From the NCBI RefSeq assembly GCF_003944835.1, contig NZ_RWIV01000001.1:1837501-1901500 (forward strand): DNA of 64,000 nucleotides, written 5' to 3'. This DNA is from Bacillus sp. HMF5848 (GTDB lineage: Bacteria; Bacillota; Bacilli; Bacillales; HMF5848). Of this stretch, positions 46,401 to 57,133 are shown piece by piece (the first letter of the stretch is position 1; each line of letters starts with the position of its first letter). Under the pieces are notes generated by a model, which saw nothing but the letters and a program-made list of their open reading frames with translations, ran no database searches and was not told the origin of the DNA. The position numbers were made by a program, and so were the translations under genes.

Positions 46401-46419
46401 ATTAGGACCTAGTCATAAT
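46401..46419 (+). promoter_or_regulatory. FapR operator
   Basis: ATTAGGACCTAGTCATAAT is an imperfect inverted repeat (arms match 7 of 8) and closely resembles the known ATTAGtACC-type FapR site. Its position over the transcription start implies repression by FapR, relieved by malonyl-CoA or malonyl-ACP, with autoregulation. Confidence 0.85.
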
Positions 46420-46436
46420 ATCGGATGGTGTATGCC

Positions 46437-47045
46437 ATGAAAAAAAGTAAGTATCAAAGACAAGCATTATTAAAGGAAACTATCGAACAAAATCCCTTTA
46501 TAACAGATGAAGAACTAGCAACCCAATTCTCTGTTAGTATTCAAACTATAAGGTTAGACAGAATGGAATTATCTATACCTGAACTCCGCGAGCGTATTAA
46601 ACATGTTGCAGAGCAGCAGTTAGATGAAAAGGTTCGTGCTTTACCTTTACACGAAGTAATTGGAGAAATAATTGATATTGAGCCTGATCATATGGCGATT
46701 TCAATGTTTGAAGTGCTGCCTGAACATGCTTTCAGCAGAAATCAAATTGCTCGAGGTCATCATTTATTTGCACAGGCAAATTCGTTAGCTGTGGCCGTTA
46801 TAAATGACGAATTAGCTTTAACGGCAAAAGCGGTTATTCGTTTTACAAGACCTGTTAAAGTAGGCGAGAGAGTTATTGCGAAAGCCAAAGTTATGAAAGT
46901 TGAGGATCAATCCGGACGACGAACTATTGTGGAAGTCATGAGTTCTGTATCAGGAGAACAAGTATTTTCTGGTGAATTTGAAATGTACCGTAGTTCGCAG
47001 CAAATCGGAAAGAAAGAAGGAGCTAATATTGAGGATAGCGATTGA
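46437..47045 (+). CDS. fapR: FapR, repressor of lipid synthesis genes
   Basis: 202 aa. N-terminal DeoR-like helix-turn-helix ([20 protein letters not shown]) and C-terminal hot-dog fold that binds malonyl-CoA ([20 protein letters not shown]). ATG at 46437 matches the family start; an in-frame ATG 12 nt upstream is possible. The gene has its own operator and overlaps plsX by 17 nt. Confidence 0.96.
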   Translation: MKKSKYQRQALLKETIEQNPFITDEELATQFSVSIQTIRLDRMELSIPELRERIKHVAEQQLDEKVRALPLHEVIGEIIDIEPDHMAISMFEVLPEHAFSRNQIARGHHLFAQANSLAVAVINDELALTAKAVIRFTRPVKVGERVIAKAKVMKVEDQSGRRTIVEVMSSVSGEQVFSGEFEMYRSSQQIGKKEGANIEDSD

Positions 47046-48027
47046 TGCCATGGGTGGAGACCATGCGCCAGATGCAGTTGTTACTGGTGCATTAAAGATT
47101 TTAACTACAACATCTGACATTGAAATCATTTTAGTTGGAGACGAAACAAAAATCACGCCCCTTTTAGCTGGGAAAGATACGAGTAAAATTAGCGTAATAC
47201 ATACTACAGAAGTAATAGAAAATGACGACGAACCAGTACGAGCAGTGAAAAGAAAAAAGAACGCATCAATGGTCATTATGGCAAATGAGGTGAAAGAGGG
47301 AAGAGCAGATGCTTGTGTGTCAGCAGGTAATACAGGAGCATTAATGGCTTGTGGCTTATTTGTTGTTGGGAGAATTGCTGGAATTGAACGCCCTGCTCTT
47401 GCACCAACCTTACCTACTATAGACGGTACGGGATTTGTATTTTTAGATGTTGGTGCTAACGCAGATGCAAAGCCTTTGCATCTAATGCATTACGCTATTA
47501 TGGGTTCGTTGTATAGTGCTAACGTTCGTGGTATTTCTAACCCACGTGTTGGATTGTTAAATATCGGAACGGAAGAAAAAAAAGGTAATGAGCTGACAAG
47601 GCAAACATATGAGTTGCTAAAAGGAACACGTAATATTCAATTTATCGGTAATGTTGAATCTAGAGATTTACTAGAAGGTGTGGCTGATGTTGTTGTAACA
47701 GATGGGTTTACAGGTAACATTGCGCTAAAAACAATTGAAGGTACTGCCATGAGTGTATTCAAAATGTTGAAAGGTGCCTTAACAGCAAACACAAAAAGTA
47801 AACTAGCTGCTGCTGTTTTAAAACCACAATTAACAGGAATTAAGAAAAAGATGGATTATAGTGAATATGGTGGAGCAGCCTTGTTTGGTTTGCAAGCACC
47901 TGTAGTAAAAGCACATGGATCCTCTGATGATAATGCCATATATCATGCTATTATGCAGGCTAGTAATATGGTTAAAAACGACGTATGTCCAATGATTACA
48001 AAAGCAATTCAAGAGCTTGATATTTAG
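47029..48027 (+). CDS. plsX: phosphate acyltransferase PlsX
   Basis: 332 aa. Converts acyl-ACP to acyl-phosphate for PlsY and phospholipid synthesis. Family start [16 protein letters not shown], then [24 protein letters not shown] and [12 protein letters not shown]. The start is TTG at 47029, 7 nt after GAAGGAGC and inside fapR; upstream in-frame starts lack family match. Confidence 0.95.
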   Translation: MRIAIDAMGGDHAPDAVVTGALKILTTTSDIEIILVGDETKITPLLAGKDTSKISVIHTTEVIENDDEPVRAVKRKKNASMVIMANEVKEGRADACVSAGNTGALMACGLFVVGRIAGIERPALAPTLPTIDGTGFVFLDVGANADAKPLHLMHYAIMGSLYSANVRGISNPRVGLLNIGTEEKKGNELTRQTYELLKGTRNIQFIGNVESRDLLEGVADVVVTDGFTGNIALKTIEGTAMSVFKMLKGALTANTKSKLAAAVLKPQLTGIKKKMDYSEYGGAALFGLQAPVVKAHGSSDDNAIYHAIMQASNMVKNDVCPMITKAIQELDI

Positions 48028-48063
48028 TTGAGAGATTTTAAAAAATAAGGGGGTTAGAGTGAA

Positions 48064-49008
48064 GTGAAAGCTGCATTTATCTTTCCTGGGCAAGGAGCAC
48101 AAGTCGTTGGAATGGGACAGGATATTTATGATAACTTCCCCGAAGCGGCATCAGTTTTTTTAAAAGCAAACGATCGTCTGGGATTTGATTTGCAATCTAT
48201 TATTTTCTCAGGACCACAAGAGTCGTTAACATTAACATATCATGCACAACCAGCACTTGTAACCACAAGTGTTGCAATTTTAGAAACCTTTAAAAATATT
48301 GGGATCACCCCTAGCTATACAGCTGGTCACAGCTTGGGAGAATATAGTGCTCTTGTGGCAGCGGGGGCACTATCTTTTGAGGATGCGGTGTACGCTGTTC
48401 ATAAACGAGGGCAATTTATGGAGCAAGCTGTTCCTGCTGGATTAGGTACAATGGCTGCAGTGCTTGGACTTGATATAGATACTCTGCAACAAGTAACGAA
48501 TGAAGCTTCACAAAAAGGTGAAGTAGTACAGCCAGCAAATATAAATTGTCCCGGGCAAATAGTCATCTCCGGGAATAGAGAGGCTGTTACTCTTGCGGGT
48601 AATCTTGCAAAGGAAAAAGGAGCTAAACGTGTTATACCTTTAGATGTCAGTGGACCATTTCACTCCTCTCTTATGCAACCGGCTGCTGAGATGTTGAGTC
48701 GGGTGCTGTCTGAAGATATACAAATAAGGGATGCTTCTATCCCTGTCATTGCAAATGCTACTGCAAAACCAATACAAAAGGCTGAAGATATACATACGAA
48801 TTTAGTAAACCAACTATCTTCACCTGTTCTTTGGGAAGATAGTGTTTACACTATGCTAGAAGATGGCGTTGATACCTTTATAGAAATTGGACCAGGAAAG
48901 GTATTATCAGGTTTGGTAAAAAAAATTAATAGAAGAGTCACGACTTACGCTGTGTATGATATACAGTCTTTGCAAGAGGTTACAGCAAAGCTTAAGGAGG
49001 CGTTATAA
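48064..49008 (+). CDS. fabD: malonyl-CoA:ACP transacylase
   Basis: 314 aa. Loads malonyl onto ACP. The nucleophile motif [14 protein letters not shown] has Ser near residue 90; IFPGQGAQ at the start and [11 protein letters not shown] with the catalytic His are present. Start GTG after AAGGGGGTTAGAG. The stop overlaps the fabG ATG by one base. Confidence 0.96.
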   Translation: MKAAFIFPGQGAQVVGMGQDIYDNFPEAASVFLKANDRLGFDLQSIIFSGPQESLTLTYHAQPALVTTSVAILETFKNIGITPSYTAGHSLGEYSALVAAGALSFEDAVYAVHKRGQFMEQAVPAGLGTMAAVLGLDIDTLQQVTNEASQKGEVVQPANINCPGQIVISGNREAVTLAGNLAKEKGAKRVIPLDVSGPFHSSLMQPAAEMLSRVLSEDIQIRDASIPVIANATAKPIQKAEDIHTNLVNQLSSPVLWEDSVYTMLEDGVDTFIEIGPGKVLSGLVKKINRRVTTYAVYDIQSLQEVTAKLKEAL

Positions 49009-49748
49009 TGCTGTCAGAAAAGGTTGCTTTAGTAACAGGTGCATCTCGTGGTATTGGCCGTGCTATTGCTATCGAATTGGCTAAGCAAGGTGCAAACGTA
49101 GTTGTAAACTACGCCGGTAGTGAAGCTAAAGCACATCAAGTTGCTGAAGAAATTCGTGCAATGGGACGAAAAGCGTTGGTTTTGCAAGCTGATGTTTCAG
49201 ATGCAGAACAAGTCGAAAAAATGATGAAAGAAACAGTACAACAATTCGGGAAGCTTGATATACTAGTCAATAATGCTGGTATAACGAAGGATAATCTATT
49301 GATGAGAATGAAAGAAGATGAATGGGACCAAGTGTTAAATATCAATCTAAAAGGTGTGTTCCATTGTACAAAAGCAGTGACTCGTCAAATGATGAAGCAA
49401 CGATCTGGAAGAATTATTAACATAACTTCTATCGTTGGTGTTGTTGGTAATCCAGGACAAGCGAATTATGTTGCTGCTAAAGCAGGTGTTATTGGATTAA
49501 CAAAAACAACTGCAAAGGAATTAGCAAGTCGTAATATCACTGTTAATGCTGTTGCCCCTGGGTTTATTACTACTGACATGACTGATGAGTTATCAGAGGA
49601 TGTAAAAACTCAAATGCTCAATACAATACCGCTTGCAAAATTTGGTGAGGCAGAGGATATAGCTGCGACAGTATGCTTCTTGGCATCAAATCGAGCAAAA
49701 TATATTACTGGTCAAACGATCCATGTTGATGGTGGTATGGTTATGTAA
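49008..49748 (+). CDS. fabG: 3-oxoacyl-ACP reductase
   Basis: 246-aa NADPH-dependent short-chain dehydrogenase of fatty acid elongation. [12 protein letters not shown] cofactor site near residue 10, NNAG, catalytic Ser in [10 protein letters not shown], and Tyr-Lys in YVAAKAG (about 154 and 158). Last gene of the fap operon before acpP; RBS TAAGGAGGCG. Confidence 0.96.
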   Translation: MLSEKVALVTGASRGIGRAIAIELAKQGANVVVNYAGSEAKAHQVAEEIRAMGRKALVLQADVSDAEQVEKMMKETVQQFGKLDILVNNAGITKDNLLMRMKEDEWDQVLNINLKGVFHCTKAVTRQMMKQRSGRIINITSIVGVVGNPGQANYVAAKAGVIGLTKTTAKELASRNITVNAVAPGFITTDMTDELSEDVKTQMLNTIPLAKFGEAEDIAATVCFLASNRAKYITGQTIHVDGGMVM

Positions 49749-49829
49749 CACATTATTTTCGGAAAATTATATGTAAAGTAGTAATTTTTACGGAGATACT
49801 CTATAATGTTTTGGAGGGAGGTGAAGGTG

Positions 49830-50063
49830 ATGGCAGAAGTATTAGAACGCGTAACGAAAATTATCGTTGATCGTCTTGGTGTTGATGAGTCAGAGGTTAA
49901 AGAAGAAGCTAAATTCAAAGAAGACCTTGGCGCAGATTCCCTTGATGTGGTAGAGCTAGTAATGGAATTAGAAGATGAGTTCGATATGGAAATCTCGGAC
50001 GATGATGCAGAAAAAATCGTAACAGTTGGCGACGCTGTTAACTACATAAAGGCTAATCTCTAG
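49830..50063 (+). CDS. acpP: acyl carrier protein
   Basis: 77 aa, acidic. The 4'-phosphopantetheine serine is S37 in [23 protein letters not shown] at 49830 ([17 protein letters not shown]) follows GGGAGGTGAAGG; the frame is open 8 codons further up. Most likely transcribed at least in part with fabG 81 nt upstream. A hairpin lies downstream. Confidence 0.97.
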   Translation: MAEVLERVTKIIVDRLGVDESEVKEEAKFKEDLGADSLDVVELVMELEDEFDMEISDDDAEKIVTVGDAVNYIKANL

Positions 50064-50071
50064 TTTTTCAC

Positions 50072-50094
50072 GGATGCGTACAATGTACGCATCC
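50072..50094 (+). terminator. hairpin after acpP, possible terminator
   Basis: Perfect 10-bp stem GGATGCGTAC/GTACGCATCC with a 3-nt loop. The T tract is very short. Confidence 0.5.
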
Positions 50095-50131
50095 TTAAAA
50101 TTAATGAAGTTACTTGGAGGCTTTTTATCTC

Positions 50132-50878
50132 ATGCCTAAAAAAGTTCGAACAAAAGAAAGACGTTTTCCAGAAAAGACACCTGAAAAGTTCATAAAATTT
50201 CAGGAAAGAATAGAAATATCATTTCATGATGAAAAACTTTTAATGCAAGCGTTTACCCATTCATCGTATGTGAATGAGCATCGTCGTAAGCCTAATGAGG
50301 ATAACGAGAGATTAGAATTTTTAGGAGATGCAGTGTTAGAGCTAACGATTTCACAGTTTTTGTTTAATAAATATCCAACAATGAGTGAGGGACAGTTAAC
50401 AAAATTACGTGCGAGTATTGTATGTGAGCCATCACTTGTTGCTTTTGCTAACCAGCTATCATTTGGCGACTTAGTTCTTTTAGGGAAAGGCGAAGAACTG
50501 ACAGGTGGTCGTGAACGACCTGCTTTATTAGCTGATGTGTTTGAAGCGTTTATAGGTGCGCTTTTTCTAGACAAAGGATTGGATACTGTGGTTTCGTTTT
50601 TACAAAAATATGTGTTTCCGAAAATTAATGAAGGTGCTTTTTCTCATGTGATGGATTTTAAAAGTCAACTTCAAGAAATTGTACAGCGAGACAATAGTGG
50701 AATCCTAGAATACAAGGTTTTACAAGAAAAAGGTCCAGCTCACAATAGAGAGTTTGTCTCTAGAGTCTCTTTAAATGGCATTGAGCTTGGAACCGGTAGT
50801 GGGCGATCAAAAAAAGAAGCAGAGCAAAAAGCTGCTCAAGCTGCATTAGAAAAACTAAAGTTAGATTCAAAACAATAA
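50132..50878 (+). CDS. rnc: ribonuclease III
   Basis: 248 aa. Cleaves double-stranded RNA (rRNA precursors, toxin antisense pairs). The catalytic signature [16 protein letters not shown] is near residues 57-72, and the C-terminal dsRNA-binding domain (about residues 175-245) ends [23 protein letters not shown] at 50132 follows TTGGAGG. A terminator follows. Confidence 0.96.
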   Translation: MPKKVRTKERRFPEKTPEKFIKFQERIEISFHDEKLLMQAFTHSSYVNEHRRKPNEDNERLEFLGDAVLELTISQFLFNKYPTMSEGQLTKLRASIVCEPSLVAFANQLSFGDLVLLGKGEELTGGRERPALLADVFEAFIGALFLDKGLDTVVSFLQKYVFPKINEGAFSHVMDFKSQLQEIVQRDNSGILEYKVLQEKGPAHNREFVSRVSLNGIELGTGSGRSKKEAEQKAAQAALEKLKLDSKQ

Positions 50879-50888
50879 ATAGTATATT

Positions 50889-50919
50889 ACAAAAATCCTC
50901 CTAAGAAGGAGGTTTTTGT
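50889..50919 (+). terminator. terminator after rnc
   Basis: ACAAAAATCCTCCT pairs with AAGGAGGTTTTTGT. Confidence 0.85.
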
Positions 50920-51114
50920 CTGTTTAATGGTACAAATATTATCATTTATCTTTGAAAGTTAAAGACTGTTATTGCTAATTTGTATGTAATACACTCATTA
51001 ATTTTCATATGTTAGGCTTTATCAAAGTTTTTTTAGCTTATGTGATTTTTGAAGCTAGAATGGTATGGTAAAATAAATTGATTAATTACTTTTAATGAAA
51101 CAAGGGGAGATAAG

Positions 51115-54100
51115 ATGTTCCTCAAGAGGTTAGATATTGTAGGGTTTAAATCTTTTGCAGAAAGAGTTTCTATAGATTTTGTATCAGGAGTAACGGCGGT
51201 TGTTGGTCCAAATGGATCTGGAAAGAGTAACATCACAGATTCTATTCGTTGGGTGTTAGGTGAGCAATCAGCAAAGTCATTACGTGGCGCAAAGATGGAA
51301 GATATAATTTTTGCGGGGAGTGATTCCCGAAAAGCACTAAATGTAGCTGAAGTGACATTGACTCTTGATAACGAAGATCATTTTTTACCAATAGATTATC
51401 ACGAAGTCAGTGTAACTCGTTGTGTATATCGTTCTGGTGATAGTGAATTTTTTATAAATAAACAAGCTTGTCGTTTAAAAGACATTATTGATTTATTTAT
51501 GGATTCAGGTCTTGGCAGAGAAGCTTTTTCTATCATAAGCCAAGGGAAAGTAGAAGAGATTTTAAGTAGTAAGGCAGAAGAACGACGGACTATTTTTGAA
51601 GAAGCAGCAGGCGTGTTGAAGTATAAAACTAGAAAGAAAAAAGCTGAGTATAAGCTAGCAGAAACACAAGAAAACTTAAATAGAGTCACAGACATTTTGT
51701 ATGAACTTGAACAGCAAATTGAGCCTCTCCAAGTTCAGTCATCTATTGCCAAAGATTATTTGCAGCAAAAGGAAGAACTGGAGAAAAGTGAAGTATCTTT
51801 GATGGTTCATGACATTGAAGAAAGATACGAAAAATGGGAGCAACTAAAAGAGTCTTATGAAAAAACAAGTGATCTTGAACTAGCGTCTGCTACAGAGTTG
51901 CAAAAGCATGAGGCAAATCTTACAGAAAAACGTGAGCAGCTTCAGGCGCTTGATGAATCAATTGAAGATTTACAGCAGGTGTTACTTTTAACAAGTGAGG
52001 AACTCGAGAAACTTGAAGGTCGTAAAGAGGTATTAAAAGAACGAAAGAAAAATACTGAGCAAAATAAGCAGCAATTAATAGATCAGGCGGCTGAACTTAC
52101 GAAGAGAAAAAGTGAACTTCAAGAAGCTGTTCAGCAAGAGACAGTTAAGAAAGCAGATTTAGTTAACGAACTAGATATAGTAAAAGCTGATTTAGACGAA
52201 AAAGATAAACTTGTTCAAACCTATAGTGAAAATATTGAGGAAGAAATTGAACAGCTAAAAAGTGACTATATTGAGCTTTTAAATGAACAGGCGACACAAC
52301 GAAATGAACAGTCTCATATTAGCTCACAATTAAAACAGCATGAAACCAAGTCTACTCGTTTACTAGAAAACAATAAAAAATATGTTGAGCAACGCATTGA
52401 TATTGAAACAAGAAAAGATCAACTACATGCTAATTTAGCAATAACTCAAAAAGAACTTAATGATCAAATTGTACAGTTTCGTGAACAACAAAGACACATC
52501 GAACAGTTAAAAGGGCAGTACCAGAAGAAAGAATCACTATTATATCAAGCTTATCAATATTTACAGCAAGTGAAATCTCGTAAAACGGCACTAGAAGAAA
52601 TGCAAGATGATTATGCGGGTTTTTATCAAGGAGTAAAAGAAGTATTAAAGGCTAAAGAAACTCATTTAACAGGTGTTGAAGGCGCCGTTGCAGAAGTTAT
52701 ACAAGTACCAAAGGTGTATGAAACGGCAATTGAGATTGCACTTGGACCTGCGATGCAACACGTTGTAGTCGCTACTGAACATGATGCAAGACAAGCTATT
52801 CAATATTTAAAACAACACTCCTTTGGTCGCGCTACTTTTCTACCGTTAACAGTCATTAAAGAGAGAGTATTATCTTCCTCTGACGTAGTAAGAATGTCTA
52901 GTCATCCCGCTTTCGTCGGGGTAGCAGCAGATATCATTACTTGTGATGAAAAGTATCGAAAAGTCGTCTCAAACCTACTTGGTACGGTTGTTATTACAAA
53001 GGATTTAAAAGGAGCAAATGAACTAGCTAAGCTTGTTAATCATCGCTGTCGTTTTGTAACAGTTGAAGGAGACGTTGTAAACCCTGGTGGATCAATGACT
53101 GGCGGGGCGGTTAAGCAAAAAGGTACATCATTATTAAGTAGGAATCGAGAACTTGAAGAGATTCAAAATAAGCTTTCAGATATGGAAGGCAAGACTAAAG
53201 AGTTAGAAGTAGAGGTAAAACAGGTAAAATTAAAAATTACTACCTCGGAAGAAAATCTTGACAATTTACGTCAAACAGGTGAAAAATTACGACTGTCAGA
53301 ACAGGCTGTCCGCAGTGATATTAAACAGATAGAGATGGAAGAAAAAAATGTAAATGAGCAGTTATCAATTTATGATAGTGAGCAAGCTAACCTAACTGCT
53401 GATAAGTACCAACTCAGTGAGAGGTATAAAGAACTCGTATCTTCTTTAGAAGGTAAGGCGGAAGAAATACGGCTACTCGATAAAAAAATAAAACAGTTAA
53501 CCGAACAAAAGCAGCAAAATCAAACCAGTAAAGAAGCATTACAAGCAGAGCTAACCGAACTGAAAGTGTTTCATGCTGAGAAAAAGCAACAGTTCGCCAA
53601 TGTTACTACTACTTTATCAAGACTAACAGAAGAATTAACAGCTACTAGTAAAAAGTTAACGTATATAAATGAAGACCTAGATTTATTGAAATCAGGTATG
53701 TACACAGACGAGAATGACGTGGAAAAACTTCAAGAGGCAGCTTCCGATAAGCAGGCTGAGAAAAATAACGTAATTCAATTGATATCCGTTCGTCGTGAAG
53801 AACGATTAAACCTTCAGGCTACCATTGAACATAAAGAACAAGAATTAAAGGAGCTTAAAAGGCAAGTAAAACAGTTCAATGACGTTTTAAAAGACTATGA
53901 GGTTAAAATAAACCGTCTAGACGTTGAACTTGATAACCTGTTACATCATTTGCGGGAAGAGTACATGATGTCATTTGAGGCGGCAAAAGAGGCTTATCCT
54001 CTTCAAATTGAAGTTTCCGAAGCACGAAAAAGGGTTAAGCTTATCAAGTTAGCAATTGAGGAGCTTGGAACCGTAAATCTTGGTGCCATTGATGAATATG

Positions 54101-54684
54101 AACGAGTGTCCGAAAGATTTGAATTCCTAACTGAACAAAAGGATGATTTAATTACTGCTAAAGAAACTTTATTTAAAGTAATTGGTGAAATGGATGATGA
54201 AATGAATAAACGCTTTGAAGAGACTTTCGTAGCAATTAAATCTCATTTTGAATCTGTATTTCAGGCTTTGTTTGGTGGAGGAAGAGCTGATTTAGTCCTT
54301 ACTGATCCGCAAGATTTGCTCCATACGGGTGTTGAAATTGTTGCACAACCACCAGGGAAAAAGCTACAAAATTTAGGTTTACTATCAGGGGGAGAACGAG
54401 CACTGACGGCCATTGCATTATTGTTTTCTATCCTAAAGGTACGCCCTGTTCCTTTCTGTGTACTTGATGAAGTTGAAGCAGCTCTTGATGAAGCAAACGT
54501 ACAGAGATTTGCACAATATTTACGTAAATTTAGCAAAGAAACACAGTTTATTGTTATCACACATCGAAAAGGTACGATGGAGGGAGCGGATGTATTGTAT
54601 GGTGTAACTATGCAAGAGTCTGGTGTCTCTAAGCTAGTATCAGTTAGATTAGAAGAACAAAAGGCATTAATACATGAAGGTTAG
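51115..54684 (+). CDS. smc: chromosome segregation protein SMC
   Basis: 1189 aa. Condensin ATPase working with ScpA/ScpB on origins. Walker A GPNGSGKSNITD is at about residues 32-43, followed by a long coiled coil (about 165-500), a hinge around 515-670 with GGSMTGGAV, a second coiled coil (about 675-1010), and the C-terminal head with signature LLSGGERALTAIALLFS near 1089 and Walker B FCVLDEVEAALDEANV. ATG follows AAGGGGAGATAAG. A terminator separates it from rnc, so it has its own promoter, not located. Confidence 0.97.
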   Translation: MFLKRLDIVGFKSFAERVSIDFVSGVTAVVGPNGSGKSNITDSIRWVLGEQSAKSLRGAKMEDIIFAGSDSRKALNVAEVTLTLDNEDHFLPIDYHEVSVTRCVYRSGDSEFFINKQACRLKDIIDLFMDSGLGREAFSIISQGKVEEILSSKAEERRTIFEEAAGVLKYKTRKKKAEYKLAETQENLNRVTDILYELEQQIEPLQVQSSIAKDYLQQKEELEKSEVSLMVHDIEERYEKWEQLKESYEKTSDLELASATELQKHEANLTEKREQLQALDESIEDLQQVLLLTSEELEKLEGRKEVLKERKKNTEQNKQQLIDQAAELTKRKSELQEAVQQETVKKADLVNELDIVKADLDEKDKLVQTYSENIEEEIEQLKSDYIELLNEQATQRNEQSHISSQLKQHETKSTRLLENNKKYVEQRIDIETRKDQLHANLAITQKELNDQIVQFREQQRHIEQLKGQYQKKESLLYQAYQYLQQVKSRKTALEEMQDDYAGFYQGVKEVLKAKETHLTGVEGAVAEVIQVPKVYETAIEIALGPAMQHVVVATEHDARQAIQYLKQHSFGRATFLPLTVIKERVLSSSDVVRMSSHPAFVGVAADIITCDEKYRKVVSNLLGTVVITKDLKGANELAKLVNHRCRFVTVEGDVVNPGGSMTGGAVKQKGTSLLSRNRELEEIQNKLSDMEGKTKELEVEVKQVKLKITTSEENLDNLRQTGEKLRLSEQAVRSDIKQIEMEEKNVNEQLSIYDSEQANLTADKYQLSERYKELVSSLEGKAEEIRLLDKKIKQLTEQKQQNQTSKEALQAELTELKVFHAEKKQQFANVTTTLSRLTEELTATSKKLTYINEDLDLLKSGMYTDENDVEKLQEAASDKQAEKNNVIQLISVRREERLNLQATIEHKEQELKELKRQVKQFNDVLKDYEVKINRLDVELDNLLHHLREEYMMSFEAAKEAYPLQIEVSEARKRVKLIKLAIEELGTVNLGAIDEYERVSERFEFLTEQKDDLITAKETLFKVIGEMDDEMNKRFEETFVAIKSHFESVFQALFGGGRADLVLTDPQDLLHTGVEIVAQPPGKKLQNLGLLSGGERALTAIALLFSILKVRPVPFCVLDEVEAALDEANVQRFAQYLRKFSKETQFIVITHRKGTMEGADVLYGVTMQESGVSKLVSVRLEEQKALIHEG

Positions 54685-55111
54685 TTTGTAAGGCATTTAT
54701 TTCATGTAAATTCGCTAAGGTATTGTGTTGAAGCTTAATATTAACAAAATTACACATCATATTAGAGACTATTATAGCCCTACTTTATGTGTGTCTAATT
54801 TTAAGTCTGCATTAAGCTCTTAGTTACTTTAAGACTTGTAGGATTATTACTCTTACTCTGTTGATTCGCTAAGTATAATGTATACTAAAATACTCTTGGG
54901 AAGCTGTATGTATAGGTACTACATTTTTGATTCGGATAGGAGAGAATAAAATTTTGAATGTAGTGTCTCGTCCCATGTTTTAGTTAGTCCATTGTCGGCG
55001 TGCCTCTCACTCGATATAAAGGACTGAGGAGATGACGACGCTGTCTTCTTTATCCTCTAATGCAGTGCCTTGCACTTATCTTATTGAATCTATAAAGAAA
55101 GGATATAAAAA
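54685..55111. other. 427-bp gap before ftsY with possible interspersed element
   Basis: No ORF. ATTCGCTAAG occurs twice (about 54709 and 54863). A TATAAT at 54874 might be part of an ftsY promoter but has no good -35. The segment 54970-55080 is GC-richer; 55018-55074 (CTGTCTTC, TGCAGTGCCTTGC) resembles part of the pyrB leader (13283-13345). Confidence 0.4.
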
Positions 55112-56104
55112 ATGAATTTTTTTAAAAAGCTTAAAGAAAAAATTACACAGCAAACAGACTCAGTAACTGAAAAATTTAAAGAAGGTTTAACTAAAACACG
55201 TGATAATTTCTCTGAGAAGGTCAACGATTTAGTAGCAAGATATCGTAAGGTTGATGAGGATTTCTTTGAAGAGCTTGAGGAGATCTTAATTGGTGCCGAT
55301 GTTGGTGTAGCAACAGTAATGGATTTAATTGATGAGTTGAAAACAGAAGTAAAACGACGTAATATTCAAGACACAAAGGAAGTACAAGCCGTTATTTCTG
55401 AAAAGCTTGTTGAAATTTACAAAGATTCTAGTGAAACTAACGATAATACTGCTTTAAATATTCAGGATAATGATCTTACTGTTATTTTATTCGTAGGTGT
55501 TAATGGGGTTGGAAAAACAACAACTATTGGAAAACTCGCTCACAAGTTTAAATCAGAAGGGAAAAATGTATTATTAGCAGCAGGAGATACGTTCCGTGCA
55601 GGTGCAATTGAACAGTTAGAGGTATGGGGACAACGTGTCGGTGTGGACGTAATTAAGCAGTCAGCAGGATCAGACCCTGCTGCTGTAATGTATGATGCGG
55701 TTCAAGCAGCAAAGTCGCGTAAAGCAGATATATTACTGTGTGATACAGCAGGTCGCCTTCAAAATAAAGTAAACTTGATGAAAGAACTGGAAAAAGTAAA
55801 AAAAGTGATTGAACGTGAAATTCCTGGTGCACCTCATGAAGTACTGTTAGTTTTAGACGCAACAACGGGTCAAAATGCCATGAGTCAAGCAAAGCAATTC
55901 TCTGAAGCGACAGATGTATCGGGTATAGTTTTAACAAAGCTAGATGGTACTGCAAAGGGTGGTATTGTCCTTGCGATTCGAAACGAGTTACATATACCGG
56001 TTAAACTTGTTGGACTTGGAGAAAAAATGGAGGATTTACAAGAGTTTAGTGCTGAACAATATGTATATGGTCTATTTGCAAATTTAATTGATGAACAAGA
56101 ATAA
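55112..56104 (+). CDS. ftsY: signal recognition particle receptor FtsY
   Basis: 330 aa. SRP receptor GTPase delivering ribosomes to the membrane. Short basic N-terminus (MNFFKKLKEKI), then NG domain with P-loop GVNGVGKTTTIGKLAHKF from about residue 129, DTAGRLQNK and TKLDGTAKGG. RBS AAAGAAAGGATAT. In B. subtilis smc and ftsY are close and ftsY precedes ylxM-ffh; here about 3.2 kb lies between. Confidence 0.96.
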   Translation: MNFFKKLKEKITQQTDSVTEKFKEGLTKTRDNFSEKVNDLVARYRKVDEDFFEELEEILIGADVGVATVMDLIDELKTEVKRRNIQDTKEVQAVISEKLVEIYKDSSETNDNTALNIQDNDLTVILFVGVNGVGKTTTIGKLAHKFKSEGKNVLLAAGDTFRAGAIEQLEVWGQRVGVDVIKQSAGSDPAAVMYDAVQAAKSRKADILLCDTAGRLQNKVNLMKELEKVKKVIEREIPGAPHEVLLVLDATTGQNAMSQAKQFSEATDVSGIVLTKLDGTAKGGIVLAIRNELHIPVKLVGLGEKMEDLQEFSAEQYVYGLFANLIDEQE

Positions 56105-56109
56105 ATTGA

Positions 56110-56145
56110 GGCTGTCCTTTGTAAATAGAAGGACAGCCAATTTTT
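56110..56145 (+). terminator. terminator after ftsY
   Basis: Perfect 10-bp stem GGCTGTCCTT/AAGGACAGCC, then AATTTTT. Confidence 0.85.
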
Positions 56146-56169
56146 AATTTGTAAGTAAAACTTGAAGGT

Positions 56170-56910
56170 TTATTTGTTAAGCCAAAATTTATCCATGTCA
56201 ACTTCGCTTACGGCATTTATAAATTTGTGACGTATGTCAGGATAATTTTGAGCTAATTGATTTATCAATTGCTTTATTTCTTCACGTTTAGTTTGCTTAT
56301 CAGCTGGACAAGGATTATAAATGATTGGGATTTTTTTAGCAATAACAAATTGTTGGATGTGTTTTTCTTCAATGGTAATCAACGGTCTTATAATTGCTAA
56401 TTGTGTGCGATCTAAATAAGATAATGGCTTAAAAGTACCAAACCGTCCTTGGTACAGAAAATTCAAGAAAAAGGTCTCAATGGCATCATCTAAGTGATGC
56501 CCATAGGCGACTTTATTGCAATTTAAAGCGTTAGCTTCTTCATATAAAATCCCATGTCTTAATTTGGCGCATAAAGAACAAGGGTTTTTTTCTTGGCGAT
56601 AGTCAAATACAACCTTACTTATATCTGTTGGGACAATATGTAGTGAATGTCCTAACCGCTCTACGAATTGAATGAGTGGTTCAATCTCCATGTTCTTAAA
56701 ACCTAAGCTTAGAGATATGGGAACTATTTCGAATGTGGTAGGACCAAACCATTGTAATTTCGTAAGTAAATAAAGCAAGGTTGAACTATCTTTACCACCA
56801 GATAATCCTACTGCAATACGGTCACCGTCCGAAATAAGTTCATAATCACGTATTATTTGCTTCATTGGTTTTAATAGTCTTTGTGTTTCGTTATTAGATA
56901 AACGCTCCAT
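56170..56910 (-). CDS. ttcA: TtcA-like tRNA 2-thiolation PP-loop ATPase
   Basis: 246 aa. The PP-loop VGLSGGKDSSTLLYL is near residue 33. Two Cys of a cluster-binding motif lie in CSLCAKLRHGILY and a third in NPCPADKQTKREEI; GHHLDDAIETFFLN also fits TtcA rather than TilS. TtcA makes 2-thiocytidine at tRNA position 32 using an iron-sulfur cluster. It is alone on the minus strand and not part of this locus in B. subtilis. The substrate is inferred from the family; the gene symbol is tentative. Confidence 0.8.
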   Translation of the reverse strand: MERLSNNETQRLLKPMKQIIRDYELISDGDRIAVGLSGGKDSSTLLYLLTKLQWFGPTTFEIVPISLSLGFKNMEIEPLIQFVERLGHSLHIVPTDISKVVFDYRQEKNPCSLCAKLRHGILYEEANALNCNKVAYGHHLDDAIETFFLNFLYQGRFGTFKPLSYLDRTQLAIIRPLITIEEKHIQQFVIAKKIPIIYNPCPADKQTKREEIKQLINQLAQNYPDIRHKFINAVSEVDMDKFWLNK

Positions 56911-57133
56911 GGCTATCTCCTTTTTAATACATATGAGTATTTTCTGGTTGAAGTTTTTACTGTGGATTTATTTTAATGCTATCTGTAATTTTAGCAGGAA
57001 ACAATTATCATAGTGTGACGGAATAGTGAATCATAAAACGTTTAACAATTGGAATGAAACAATTAGGTGTATTATTATTAAAGAGTTAATATGATGGGAG
57101 TACACTTACTTCTAATAAAGGGTGAATGATATC

